From Rhynchopus euleeides (taxonomy: Eukaryota; Euglenozoa; Diplonemea; Diplonemida; Diplonemidae): a DNA stretch of 64,000 nt. Below the pieces are notes generated by a model that was not told the DNA's origin, did not search any database, and saw only the letters and a program-made list of their open reading frames with translations. Below are positions 30,838 through 41,400 of this stretch, one piece after another; the stretch's first letter is position 1, and every line of letters begins with the position of its first letter. Both the position numbers and the translations under genes were made by a program. The stretch spans positions 310,001 through 374,000 of the forward strand of contig OY723313.1 in NCBI GenBank assembly GCA_963210315.1, given 5' to 3'.

Positions 30838-31555
30838 CAGGGTAGTAGGGTGACCTCTCCGATTTTCCAAAACTGCTGGTTTACTGGTTTGGGGGACGGT
30901 CGCCGGCAGCCGTTGAAATGCCCGTGTTAGCCAGGCACACTCACGTTTCAGGTATCGTGCCGCATGTCACGCATGTCGCCAACGCGGCGAGTGTACCTCC
31001 CAGGTGGGGAAGTCCGACCTCCTGTCCGATGTCAGCCAGGCTTCGAAGAAGCGCTTCATGGATGTGGTGCTGACCTCCTACGCAGCACTGTATCCGGGGT
31101 AAGTGAGATAGACAGACGGGCACACGCTACATCGGGGGTCTGGGGGGCGGAGCCCCCCAGCCGCCGGAGGCCACGGTACTGAACATCTGTTCGTGTGGGC
31201 GAACAGATTCTGTGTGAGTTGGCTGCGTCCTGAGGCGACTGGAGTGGTTGGATCCCCCGACCTGATGGGATTCGAAGGACTTGAGTACGAGACATACGCC
31301 ACAGGGGGGTCTGGGGGGCGGAGCCCCCCAGCCGCCGGAGGCCACGGTAGTGAACGTCTGGCTGTTGGCTGCAAAAAAAACGGGAAAAGGGTGGGTGTCA
31401 GGAGGACATATCCTCATCCCCACGAGAAAACGCCTTGAAAAAATTCTGGTTTTTTTCCCCCAGAAATCTCATTTTTTTTTAATAAATTTCCCCAAACCAG
31501 AAAACCGGCTTTTTCTGGTTTGGAAACCTCTCAGAAAGGGCACCCTATTCCCCTG
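30838..31555. mobile_element. Non-autonomous hAT-like element, TSD GTTTTGCC
   Basis: The ends are CAGGGTAGTAGGGTGACC and, inverted, CAGGGGAATAGGGTGCCC. GTTTTGCC flanks it exactly at 30830-30837 and 31556-31563. The 718-bp body has two modules in the same orientation (31131-31191, 31302-31360). The segment between them is related to that between the two modules of the 3049 element (both contain GAATCTGTTCG/CAGAATCTGT and GGTTGGAT/ATCCAACC motifs). Confidence 0.88.
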
Positions 31556-31563
31556 GTTTTGCC

Positions 31564-32912
31564 GTGCTCTCGACAGCAGTTGTTATATATCATGACCAGA
31601 GAGCCCAGGCGCCCTCCCCCACGCGTGGGTATTTTCTTTCGTTCTGTCTCACCCTGGGGGGTTGGGGCCCTCCTTTCTGGAGCACGTCAGGCACACAACG
31701 GGGTCCAACCCGCGAAGGGATTTACCAACTCAGCACGCACCGAAGCCACCTCTCCTCTGACTGCCGAGCGGCTGAGTTGCTGCATGCGTGTGGAACCCGT
31801 ATTGTGCTGGATGGGCCAATCTTCAGGTGTGCTGTGTTTTGGCGGGTGTGTTTTGTTGGTCATTTATTCAGAATATTTGGCTCACTTGTGCCAACACGCA
31901 AAGTATGGGTGGTCATTTTGGAGTCGGTTTCGTTGGTTTTTCGGATGTGACAGCGGATGGCTGCTCTATGAACGCAGGTGTGTGTCCGTGCGGCAATCTG
32001 CCGCCAAGGGACGGTGCGCATGGCAGCAGCGGTAGCAATTGAAATGAAGAGAAGTGAAACATGCTGCCAGCCCCTGCCGGAAGGCCACGTGTGGAGAGAT
32101 TGCAGGAGCCCATGGCCCGGTAAGAGCGCATCATCAGCGTTGCGCATCGGCTTGCCACATTCGGACAGGTCTGGCATGCCTGGGATGTCTTCGTGCTGCA
32201 AGGTGCAAGCAATGCAGGAACATCAGATGAATAATACACAGCCACACGGCCCCACCCGCCCCAACTATCCGCCTCGGTAGTCAAAATCTCTAGAAGCAGC
32301 GTGATCTGCCCGCACGCTGCACACGTGAATATTTGAGGGACGCACGGTTTCTAGATGCGACCACTGTGCACGCGCACACGGAAAAAAACGCTGGCCATGA
32401 ATGTCACATCACAATATATACCACAACCTGCCTTTCTCAGAACCTTTCACACCCCCCCCCCCACCTCCGTCGCCATTCCTCTGTCTTGGCGACGGCAGGC
32501 AGTCCAGTAGACTAGCCACCTGCCTTTCCACATCACTGAACATCACACACTGCGCTGGAGGCCCGGGCCAGACTTCTGTACGGAAGACTAATACTGTACA
32601 CACACCCACCTGAGAATGGCTGCAGCAGCAGGAGAACGGGCCATAAAAGGAATCTCAAACGAAGAAACATACATGCATGCGAACCCCCCCCCCCACCACA
32701 CACACACGTAAATAGTTTTGTATTCGTGGAGAACGGAACACCCCATCCCCCTTCTCTCTCGATGCGATCTCCACTGCGCACCCACAAACACACTGCGAAC
32801 GCAACGGATGCAACACAACGGATACCCGATACCCGATCAACAGCAATAGAAGGCGCAAACGGCTTTTATTTTGCCCCACTCAAACACACTCCATCACCCC
32901 CCCCTCTCACCG
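31564..32912. other. Spacer downstream of the Rab-GAP gene
   Basis: Mixed sequence. A plus-strand frame across 31520-32035 begins inside the transposon and has no motif, so it is not called. 32450-32470 is a C-run. The final bases are likely the 3-prime untranslated region of the gene ending at 32913. Confidence 0.4.
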
Positions 32913-34718
32913 TCACCTCGCCTGGTGTATGCGCACGAGCTCGCGAGCCTCACAGATGTACCCCTCGACACAGCGATGCCCGAAGTCCTGGAGCTTCTGC
33001 ATTCCTGTGGAGAAGTCCGCCACAAGCAGCTCGTCGCGGAGGGAGATCGCCATGGCAGCACACATGAAGTGGAGAGACGCGTTGATCTCCATGATGTCGG
33101 AGAAGAAGAAGTCCCAGATCCGAATCACATCAGGCACGGTGAACTCCTGAGACAGCAGAAGGGTGATCCAGCGGAAGCCGTAGAACTCCGGCCGCAGGTT
33201 CTGCGCCAGCATATGATCATGAAGGGTAGGGTCGCAGCGGTGCAGCACTGTGAGGTATTTCTTCAGACTCCCGGTGATCCCACATGCATCCGTGTCGAGC
33301 GACCTGCAGAAGTTATCCCCGATATGCGACATCAAAATGGTAAACATAAAGAACGTATCCGCCTCTGCATCCGCCAGCGTCTGGGGCAGCGCCTTGTCAC
33401 GGGACACGGCAAGCGTGTAGAACAGATGCCCTGCAACCTCATTCATCCCCTGCACATAGCTCAATCCGGGGTTCAGCTTGACAAACAGGAACAGAAGCCT
33501 CCTCAGGTGCTGCTGGCTCTTGGTGAAGGGCTTCCCCGAGACGGGCTCCATTAGGTTCATCTTCAGCATGGTGTCCTTCGAAATGGGGCCATCCTCCTCA
33601 CGGCCCGGAGGCGATGCGCCGAAGAAGTGCAGAGAAGGCATCGTGCGGGGCAGGTCGACATCGATGGTCTGCAGCAGCGTCTTATTCTTCAGAAACGCAT
33701 CCCACATGGAATCCGTGTTGTTGCTGAGAGGGTGATCCGCCTGGTCGGGGTCATACGGCTCCCCTTCCTCCTCCTCATCCTCATCCTCCGCAGGGCCCGC
33801 ACCCGCACCCTCGTCCTGCCCGTCAGCAGCAGCAGCAGGCCCCCCACCACCCTGACCCTCCTCGGCATCAGGCGCAGCCGATGGCGCCGCCTCCTGCTGC
33901 TCATCGCCTTCCCCAGAGGCCTGGCACGGCTGTGCCTCCGGTGGGCACTCTGCATCCGCAGCAGCGTCAGCTCCCTCGGGTTGTGTTGGCTGGGCAGTGT
34001 CTGCTTCAGGCTCGCCCTGGAGGGGCAGGGCAGCGTCTTTGGGGGTCGGGTCGGCGGAGCGGGAGCCAGCGCCGACCCTGTCGGGGACGACGATGAGCTC
34101 CTCGCAGAAGGCCCAATACTCCGCGCGTTTCCGGCGGAACTCCGCGTCCCACGTGCTGCTGTCGGGGGGGAGGTAGCCCAGGAGGAGCATCCAGTAGGTC
34201 GCACGGAGCTCGTCGGGGATACCCCGCGCAGCGAGCTCGCCGAGGGCAGCCACATCGACTACACCCTGCAGCGCAGCGCGGTAGGCATCCAGCCCTGTGA
34301 CAGGCGTGGTTGGGGAGGCCAGCGGGGCGCGCGACGCCGATGCAGCCTGCTGCTGTGCAGCACCCCGCCTGCCCGGGGCGCCCCCCTGCCGCACGGCGAT
34401 GCCTTTCCCAGCCGCAACCCGCCGTGGCGACGGCGCAAGCGGCGGGGGCGGCCCCTGCGCCTGGGCAGGGCCAGCCGGAGGGGCGCCAGCCCCCCCCGTT
34501 GCGGCGGAGGCGGAGGTGGAGGTGGCACCGGATTGCCGCCACTTCGCCCATCCAGGCAAGATGCCTGGGGACTGCGGGGTGGTGGTGGTGGTCGAGCTGG
34601 GGTCGGAGTGGCTGGGCTGTTGCTGCTGCTGCTGCTGGGGGACTCCGATGGGTGCCAGCCCCCCGGTGCGGCCAACCCCGGCTGTCCCATTCAGGCGTTT
34701 CCTGAGGTTTTCGAGCAT
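32913..34718 (-). CDS. TBC-domain Rab GTPase-activating protein, TBC1D13-like
   Basis: A single exon encodes 601 residues. The TBC domain spans about residues 165-590. It has 'ARGIPDELRATYWMLLLGYL' at its start and the arginine-finger motif IDVDLPRTMP with Arg358. The glutamine finger is in SYVQGMNE with Gln423. Both dual-finger residues are present, so it should be an active GAP stimulating GTP hydrolysis by a Rab. 'LSNNTDSMWDAFLKNK' before the finger and 'GFRWITLLLSQEF' fit the TBC1D13 branch. An acidic, Gln/Ala-rich insert of about 130 residues (260-330) separates the first helix block from the finger, and the N-terminal ~150 residues are Pro/Ala/Gln-rich and probably disordered. The start is the first Met (MLENLRKRL). 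Confidence 0.9.
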   Translation of the reverse strand: MLENLRKRLNGTAGVGRTGGLAPIGVPQQQQQQQPSHSDPSSTTTTTPQSPGILPGWAKWRQSGATSTSASAATGGAGAPPAGPAQAQGPPPPLAPSPRRVAAGKGIAVRQGGAPGRRGAAQQQAASASRAPLASPTTPVTGLDAYRAALQGVVDVAALGELAARGIPDELRATYWMLLLGYLPPDSSTWDAEFRRKRAEYWAFCEELIVVPDRVGAGSRSADPTPKDAALPLQGEPEADTAQPTQPEGADAAADAECPPEAQPCQASGEGDEQQEAAPSAAPDAEEGQGGGGPAAAADGQDEGAGAGPAEDEDEEEEGEPYDPDQADHPLSNNTDSMWDAFLKNKTLLQTIDVDLPRTMPSLHFFGASPPGREEDGPISKDTMLKMNLMEPVSGKPFTKSQQHLRRLLFLFVKLNPGLSYVQGMNEVAGHLFYTLAVSRDKALPQTLADAEADTFFMFTILMSHIGDNFCRSLDTDACGITGSLKKYLTVLHRCDPTLHDHMLAQNLRPEFYGFRWITLLLSQEFTVPDVIRIWDFFFSDIMEINASLHFMCAAMAISLRDELLVADFSTGMQKLQDFGHRCVEGYICEARELVRIHQAR

Positions 34719-35198
34719 TTTAGGAGCAGCTCTCCTCTCTTGTGATTATTTTGTAGTGGGCTGCTGCAGAGAGTACGCCCTCTGTTGCCCCACACCCAAC
34801 CCCCGGGCCCCCCAGTGTATATGGGAGGGGGGGGGGGGGGCGCGGTGGGGGTGGTGGGGGAGAGGGGAGGGTATCTCCGATCTCTCGCCTGTGTTCTGTG
34901 TTGGTGTGTTGGTGTGTGGGGTTGGGGGGGGGAGGAGGGCACATAAAATACAGCCATTTCAGCTCGGCCTCTCCCACAACAAGTTGCTGCATTGCGGAGA
35001 TACGAGGGGGGCGGGCGCCGCTGCACTGCCGAGTCTTTTTGTTGTGTACGCATTTTTTTTGCCTTTCTTTTGAGGGGATAGACATCACAAAGGCACCACA
35101 ACAAGGCAGACTTAAGAACAAACCGCCCAGCCAATCGGCTGCAATACCCGAGAAGATCGGGGCAAAACCCCACACCACGGAGAAGGCCACCCCGAGGC
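34719..35198. other. Spacer between the Nudix and Rab-GAP genes
   Basis: A G-rich tract (34830-34865) and mixed sequence form the leader of the Rab-GAP gene and the 3-prime region of the Nudix gene. Plus-strand frames here are shadows. Confidence 0.4.
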
Positions 35199-35723
35199 TC
35201 ACAATCTGCTGAGGTGCGCGACAATGCGGGGCTTGAGGCATGCTAACGCATAGGCGTAGGGTGCCCGCTTTGCGGGGTACACGTTGGAGACGAGTGAGTC
35301 AAAATCGGTCCACTTGGCTTGGGAAAACTCAGGCTTCTCGCCACCCAGGCCAGAAAGGTTGAGCTGTGTCAGAGCGTCGGGCGCGTAGAATGCTGCAAAT
35401 CCCAGGTGCTGCCCTGCAAAGCCGTTCCGGGACAGCCACCCGCCCTCGATGCGATAGAAGCAGGCAGGGTCAGAGGGTGCTTCGAACAGCGCAGGGTGTC
35501 CGGACACGCCCATCTCTTCGTACAGCTCGCGGGATGCAGCCTGGGAAACTGTCTCCCCCGCGTCCAAGCCGCCCTGCGGGAACTGCCACGATCCGGCGGC
35601 GGAGATGCGCTCCCCAACAAGCACCTCGCCCTGCGCGTTGAAAACCACCGCAGCGGCGCACTGGCGGAATTTGGCGCCTTCGTGCTCAACCGGCGGGGCG
35701 GGTGGGGGATGTTCCGTTGCCAT
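35199..35723 (-). CDS. Nudix hydrolase, RppH/Ap4A-hydrolase-like
   Basis: 174 residues from the Met at 35723 (MATEH), chosen because upstream codons look like leader. A complete Nudix box lies at about residues 47-69: GGLDAGE, seven residues, then RELYEEMGV, so all metal-binding Glu residues are in place. It is preceded by WQFPQGG, the sequence typical of RNA pyrophosphohydrolases and diadenosine-tetraphosphate hydrolases of the plant/bacterial type. It probably cleaves a pyrophosphate bond in Ap4A or a capped/triphosphate RNA end; no targeting peptide is obvious. It lies 265 bp from the PPR gene and transcribes the same way. Confidence 0.88.
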   Translation of the reverse strand: MATEHPPPAPPVEHEGAKFRQCAAAVVFNAQGEVLVGERISAAGSWQFPQGGLDAGETVSQAASRELYEEMGVSGHPALFEAPSDPACFYRIEGGWLSRNGFAGQHLGFAAFYAPDALTQLNLSGLGGEKPEFSQAKWTDFDSLVSNVYPAKRAPYAYALACLKPRIVAHLSRL

Positions 35724-35988
35724 TATCCTATGTGTGTAGGCACGGTGTGTACTGTGGCATGGCAGGGTGTGGGAGTTAAAACAAATCACCCTCTGACCGA
35801 TGAAGAAAAAAGGCCACAGACAGGACTGACGCTGAACAGCAGCGGGGGGCGGGGGCGGGGCGGGGTGAGGTGGGCGGGCTTGGGTGGGGGGACAGCGCGG
35901 CAGAGATGCTGTGGGGAGGAGCGACTGACTTGATCACCCCCCCCCCCCCGATAACCGCTTCTACACCCCACCCCACCACCTGGTGCCA

Positions 35989-37263
35989 TCACCACGCCGG
36001 GTTTGCCGGAACAGCACCCGCCAGGATATTGTCCTGCTGCCTCTGCTGTGCGGGCGATGCGTACGGCAGGATGTGCCCCCCTGCCACACCCACACCCGAG
36101 GAGAAGGAGTTGTTCACCGCCAGCTCCGGGACCCCCGGCTCCGCCCCGTCGTCGCTGTGGGCGCGCTGAACCTGCGATGCCACAACCTGCTTTGCAACGG
36201 CGAGAATCCGCGGGGTCCAGTTGTGATACCCCTCGCGCTGCAGGGCAACCCTCACGGAGTGGAGCCGCCCGACGTCTGACAGCTTGATGTGCAGCGCCAG
36301 CATCCTCTCCAGGACACTCTCTAAATGCTGCTGCCGCCGCACCGTGTCGTCAGCCAGAAAGGCTGCGAAGAACTTCTCTGCGAGCAGCACCCACTCATCG
36401 CCCCTCTCTACCGCAAATCCTGCAAACGCATCGATCGCCTGGCAGAAGAACGCAGGGTCCAGGGGACGCACCTCCGCAAGAATATGCTCTGCAACCTTCA
36501 CAACATGCTCCGCATCCATCAGACCCGAGTATATCCGGAGAAGCTTTGAACCGGTTTTGGCAGACATCCCACCAGATTCCTTGATAATCTTGACTGCTCT
36601 CTCCGCATTCAGCTCGGCAATGCAGGCCGACAGGAGGGATTCGCGGTGAGCCTTTGTGACACGGAACCCACGATTTGACATCTCCTTCAGATAACCCTCA
36701 CCGAGGGGCACGGTGTGCGCTGTCGACACTGCAGCGGAGAGGAAACGCCCATCGATACATCCAGAATGCTCCTTCGTGCTGAGCACACTCGACACAATAC
36801 TCTGCGTGAGACGGTGTTTTCCAGCAGAGTATGACGCAAAGAGGAGCATGCTGAGGGTCTGCGAAGTGGGGGCTATGCCACTCTCTTTCAGGAGGTCCAT
36901 AATACGCAAGGCCCCACGCAGGTCGCGCGAGCGGGATTTGCCTTCGAGGAGGTTGTTGAAGTGGCGGACGGAGGGGGTCAGCTTGGCCTGGCACATCTCC
37001 TCGTAAAACTTCTCCTGCATCTTCGGCTTGGAGGTGCTGTGCTGCAGGAGGGTCTCATACGATTTCTCCCGCAGGCGGCACTTCATCTCGGGTTGGAGCA
37101 GTCTGAGGTATTCCGCTCTCAATATGCCGACGCTGTGGGTGCGCCGCTTCACCTCTGCCAGGAACAGGCTGCACTGCACGTCGCTCCACAGCAGCGGGGG
37201 TGGGCACTGGTTGCTCTTCCCTCCGAGGGGGAACATGCGGAACCGCACCGGTTTTGGCGGCAT
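35989..37263 (-). CDS. Pentatricopeptide-repeat protein
   Basis: 424 residues from MPPKPVRF at 37263. Helix-pair repeats of about 35 residues run from about residue 60 to 330, for example 'TPSVRHFNNLLEGKSRSRDL', 'IAPTSQTLSMLLFASYSAGK' and 'RVTKAHRESLLSACIAELNA', the spacing expected for PPR motifs. PPR proteins bind organellar RNA in a base-selective way; the target is unknown. An N-terminal run rich in Arg, Phe and Pro could be an organelle transit signal. The C-terminal 60 residues are Gln/Ala/Pro-rich. Upstream sequence is a pyrimidine-rich leader. Confidence 0.75.
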   Translation of the reverse strand: MPPKPVRFRMFPLGGKSNQCPPPLLWSDVQCSLFLAEVKRRTHSVGILRAEYLRLLQPEMKCRLREKSYETLLQHSTSKPKMQEKFYEEMCQAKLTPSVRHFNNLLEGKSRSRDLRGALRIMDLLKESGIAPTSQTLSMLLFASYSAGKHRLTQSIVSSVLSTKEHSGCIDGRFLSAAVSTAHTVPLGEGYLKEMSNRGFRVTKAHRESLLSACIAELNAERAVKIIKESGGMSAKTGSKLLRIYSGLMDAEHVVKVAEHILAEVRPLDPAFFCQAIDAFAGFAVERGDEWVLLAEKFFAAFLADDTVRRQQHLESVLERMLALHIKLSDVGRLHSVRVALQREGYHNWTPRILAVAKQVVASQVQRAHSDDGAEPGVPELAVNNSFSSGVGVAGGHILPYASPAQQRQQDNILAGAVPANPAW

Positions 37264-38492
37264 TTTTCGTGAATTTCCCCAACACGAAGAAGAAGAAGAA
37301 GAAGGAAGAGTCAGACAAGAGAAGGTTAGTGCAACGAAGGGAACGGGCGTCGAAATAACGCCCGCTGTGCCTCTCCGCTGTGTGAACAACACAGAGGCCA
37401 AAAAATCGGAGGAAAATTCACGCCCCTCCCCCCCCCTCACCTCCTCTCCCCCTGTCCCTCCCGAAGGGGGCAGGTCACAGGTTCACAGCGACACAGAGGG
37501 GGGTGTGTGTGCGTGAGGGGGGACACCGGCACGCCCGCATGTGAAGAATTCTCATCAGAGTTCCACGGCGTGCGCACGCAACACCACCCACCACCCCACC
37601 CCACCCCACCCACCCTCTACCCACACCCTCTCCTAGGATGAGATCGATCGTCGGGGGGAGGAGGAGGAGGAGGGGATGAGGACCCCGTCCCGTGTTTGCT
37701 GAGGCTGCAATGCAATGCACTGCAAACCCGCAGCTGAACGGGCAGCGATCACGCTAAGCAAGGGTGGGGTGGGAGGGAGGGTGGCGATCTCGATCTATCC
37801 GGCTTGCCTGTCTGCAGCATTCCCATCTGCAGGTTCTTTCCTTTCGTGATGCCTTGCCGCAGCGTGCTGATTTAGGGGGCGTTGGGACACTCGGTGCGGT
37901 GCGTTGCTGGCATGCATCTTGCCACGGCTGGTAAGCAACACGTCAAGGTTGCACCCATCAGTTCTGTACCACACACCACAATCGCTATGACTGTTCCCCT
38001 CTGTTGCGCGAGACGGAGTAAACGTCCCTAACTGCCTGTGTGAGCGGCTCGGGGTGACTGCAGAGCGGAAGCTCTTCCGGTGACCCCGAGGCTTACACAG
38101 CACCTGTATTTTCATTTATTTTCACCCCCCACCGCCCCCCCCCCCTTTTTGACGTTGAGAATACCACAAGGCGATCCGCTTTAAACCTGCCCGTGTTGCC
38201 GAAATGAAGCTACTTTAATACCCTTCGGCTCCGCTGCTCAGCCCAAAGGGCGCCCTTCTTCTTATCAGGTTATCGATGACGAGGGAGATCCAGTTCATCC
38301 CCAAACACACGCCTGGAAAGGGGCTTGCCTGAGTAATCGAGATGCATCCCTGCTCTTGGCTTGCCTCTCTGTTCAGCTCGGGGGCCTCACACTGCACACA
38401 CATCCCTCATGCGTGGCAAGGTCGCACCTCCTGCTGGTCCCCGCTGCCCTGAGGCCAACCGCCACCACCACCCCCACCACGGGAGATAGACA
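37264..38492. other. Intergenic region, no gene seen
   Basis: A GAAGAAGAAGAAGAAG-type tract at 37287 (leader of the PPR gene), C-rich tracts, and otherwise mixed sequence. No gene is supported. Confidence 0.4.
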
Positions 38493-41400
38493 TCAGGTGT
38501 TGACATCCACCTCCTGCCCGCCAGGCGCCGGGGCTTCAGCATCCACTTCGGGCACATCGCCCACCAGCTGGTCCAGGGGGATGGGGTCCTCAGCGCCTTT
38601 GCCGTCGTACGCCAGCAACAGGTCCGGGGAGGGGTCGGAGTGGGGGCAGTCGTCGGGGGGCCCGGTCGTGTCGTCGATCTGCTCCTCCTTGCAGGGGCGG
38701 AAGGGCATCGCAAACACACCGCCGTCCATCAGGTGCACCAGCTGCCGGGAAGCGCCTGTGGGTGGAGGGTTTCCAGCGAACCACACAGAGCAAACTTCAT
38801 CCCACAACCCACTGCCAAAGCAAAAAAAACACAACATCCACACCCACACCTACACCCACCCCCTCCACATTCTTCTCCCCCACACCATACCTGCCAGCTT
38901 GAGGTAGAACTTCGGCGGGAGAGGCAGTGCCATAGCAGCCCTCTCTCTCGCACACCGCTCCGCCTTCAGCTCCCTCCGCAGCCCACGCACCGCACGCCGC
39001 GACTCGGCGACGCGCCTGGCATGCCCTGGGGCAGCCCGCCTACCCCCGGCACCCACACCCACACTGCCCCGGGCACCTTGCGAGGCAGCACCCTTGCCCC
39101 CCAGGCGCTGCACCAGAGAGGTAAGGTCCAGCCCGCAGCCCGAATGGGCCTGCATCACCTTCAGGGCGATGTGCTTCTGCGCAGCTTTCAGGGCCTTCTG
39201 ATCGGAGACAGCCTCGCGGTGGCTGGCCTGGCCGAGGGGGTGGTGGACCTGCGACGCCTTGCCTCCGCCGGCACCGCCGCACCGCGACATCGTGGTGTTC
39301 AAAGCGTGGCGCATCTGGGAGGTCATGCCGAGGGTTGCCATGTCCAGCCCCAAGGAGTAGAGACGATACCACAGAGAGACCTCCCCGAAGGAGGCGATGA
39401 GGCTCCGGAAGATGCAGCGGAACCCCAGGAGGTTGACAGACCCGTTGACATGCACGGTGTGCCCCCTGTTGAGACCCGACGAAAACCCGGCGTGGTGGCT
39501 CGAGGGGAATGACGCCGGGATATTCAGCCCCGACAGCAGGCGGAGAAGATGTGGGATGTGGCCCGGCTTCAGCAGCCCCCCGCCACCACCACCACCACCT
39601 CCTCCTCCTCCACCCCTGGGCTGTGCCACGCCGGGATCGCCGCCGGACCCCCCTCCATCGCCCACCCCCTCGGGCTCGTGGGGTTCGGAGCCAGAGGGCT
39701 CTGCGTTGTCTCCCTCCTCCTCAGCCGAGTCATCCCCTGGCTGTCCTGCGAGGGCAACCTCCCCACCACTGCAGAGCAGCGGCTGCGCCGCGCCGCCGGT
39801 ATGTGTTGGAGCAGGAGGAGGAGGCGGAGGAGGAGGAGGGATTGCAGCACCCTTCCCACGGGTCGCGCAGGCGAGGAATATTGCATCGCAGAGGGCTGCG
39901 GCTTCTGGGGTGAGTTCCAGAGACAGGCCATCCTCTGCGGTGGAGAGGAAGGAGGGTGCAGAGCTCACCTCGGCAGAGAGGGTTTCGACAGTCTCAGGGG
40001 CAGCCAGGCTCGGGAGGTGGAGGCGCTGGCAGACCAGGGTGCCGTGGTCGAGCCGGATGGAGAACCCCGCCCTCCCGAGAAAGGTGCGGGCCAGGTCGGG
40101 CCACAGCCGGCACATCCTGTCGATCCACAGGGCATGCGCTTCGGACTCCTCGCCCTCAAAACCCGCCGCGTCGCCCCCTCTGGTGCCCCCACCCCATGCA
40201 TCACGGAGGCCGCCGAGGAAGACTCTCTCCAGATACCCGGGGGACATGGGGTAGCCGAATGCCGTGACAAACACAGTCTGCAGGCACCGGGCGGACAGCT
40301 CCGGGGAGGGTGGGGACACGCAGAGCTCTGGGAAAGCTGAGAGGAATGCCCGGGCGAGCGGGCTGCGCAGCTCGTGCGTTGGGGTGAAGAGGAGGCTGTG
40401 TATCCTGGAGGGGAACCGGGCGAAGCCGAGCTTCGCCGCACCTCCTCTGGCGGGATGGCTGCCGCGCTGCTTCCGGGTGGGGACATCAACGCGCCTCCCC
40501 TCCAGCCCAAACGCGGCAAGCATGCCTCCGATGTAGCTCCGGATGGAGTGGCTCTGCCCGCTCTGCTGGGTCAGCCGGAAGTTTGACATGACACGGAAAT
40601 CCGAAACGGCATCCCCGCCCCCATTATGCGAATCCTCCGATTCGGGCGTGCTGTATGTCACATCCTGCAGGCCCCCCGCCTGCGTCAGGCAGCGGAACCG
40701 CACCCCCGACCTCAGCCTCGCAGAAGCGGGGTCAAGGTAATGCGAAGACAAGGAGTGGGGCTGAGGGTGGAGGCTGTGGTGGTGGGCCCATCCCCTGTGC
40801 TGTGCGACAGCCATCCCGCAGGCCCCGCTGTGGGTCAGCAGCGCCGCATCGCGCAGCACGGCGGCGGAGAAAATCCGCGGAATGACATCCCCGCTGCTGA
40901 CATACGCTGTTGTCACACCACCACCACCACCACGACCCGCTGGATGCCCCCCTTCTTCTCCCTCCCCAGAGGGTGTCACAGCTGCCGACGCCGAGATGAC
41001 ATTCGGGGATCCAAACGTGACACACCTCCCCTGGGTGTGATGTGCGGCGGCCCGGTCTCCCATCCCCGAGCTGAAGATCTCACAGAGGACCTGCGCGACA
41101 CACCCTCCGATGCCATGGCCTGTGAAGCAGACTTCTCCCCCGGAGCTGCTGCCGCTGCCGCTGTTGCAGGCCTGCAATGCAGGGTGTCGGGCCAAACCGC
41201 TGAGCACCTCTTGGGAGATGAGGCCAGCCAGTTCCACAACCCTGGAGTGGGCGGACACGCCGTGGAGTGTCCGCGGTAGCCCGTCCATATCAGCGTATTG
41301 AATGGGCAACGGGGTCGGGTCAGCAAAAAGGGTCTGATCCGGAGGCTCCGAATGAGCCACCACGACCCACACCAGAGGCGACACGGCACCCGGGGCTGCG

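Noticed and set aside
33627..34745. 372-codon plus-strand open frame
   Set aside because: Antisense shadow of the Rab-GAP gene; low complexity and no domain.
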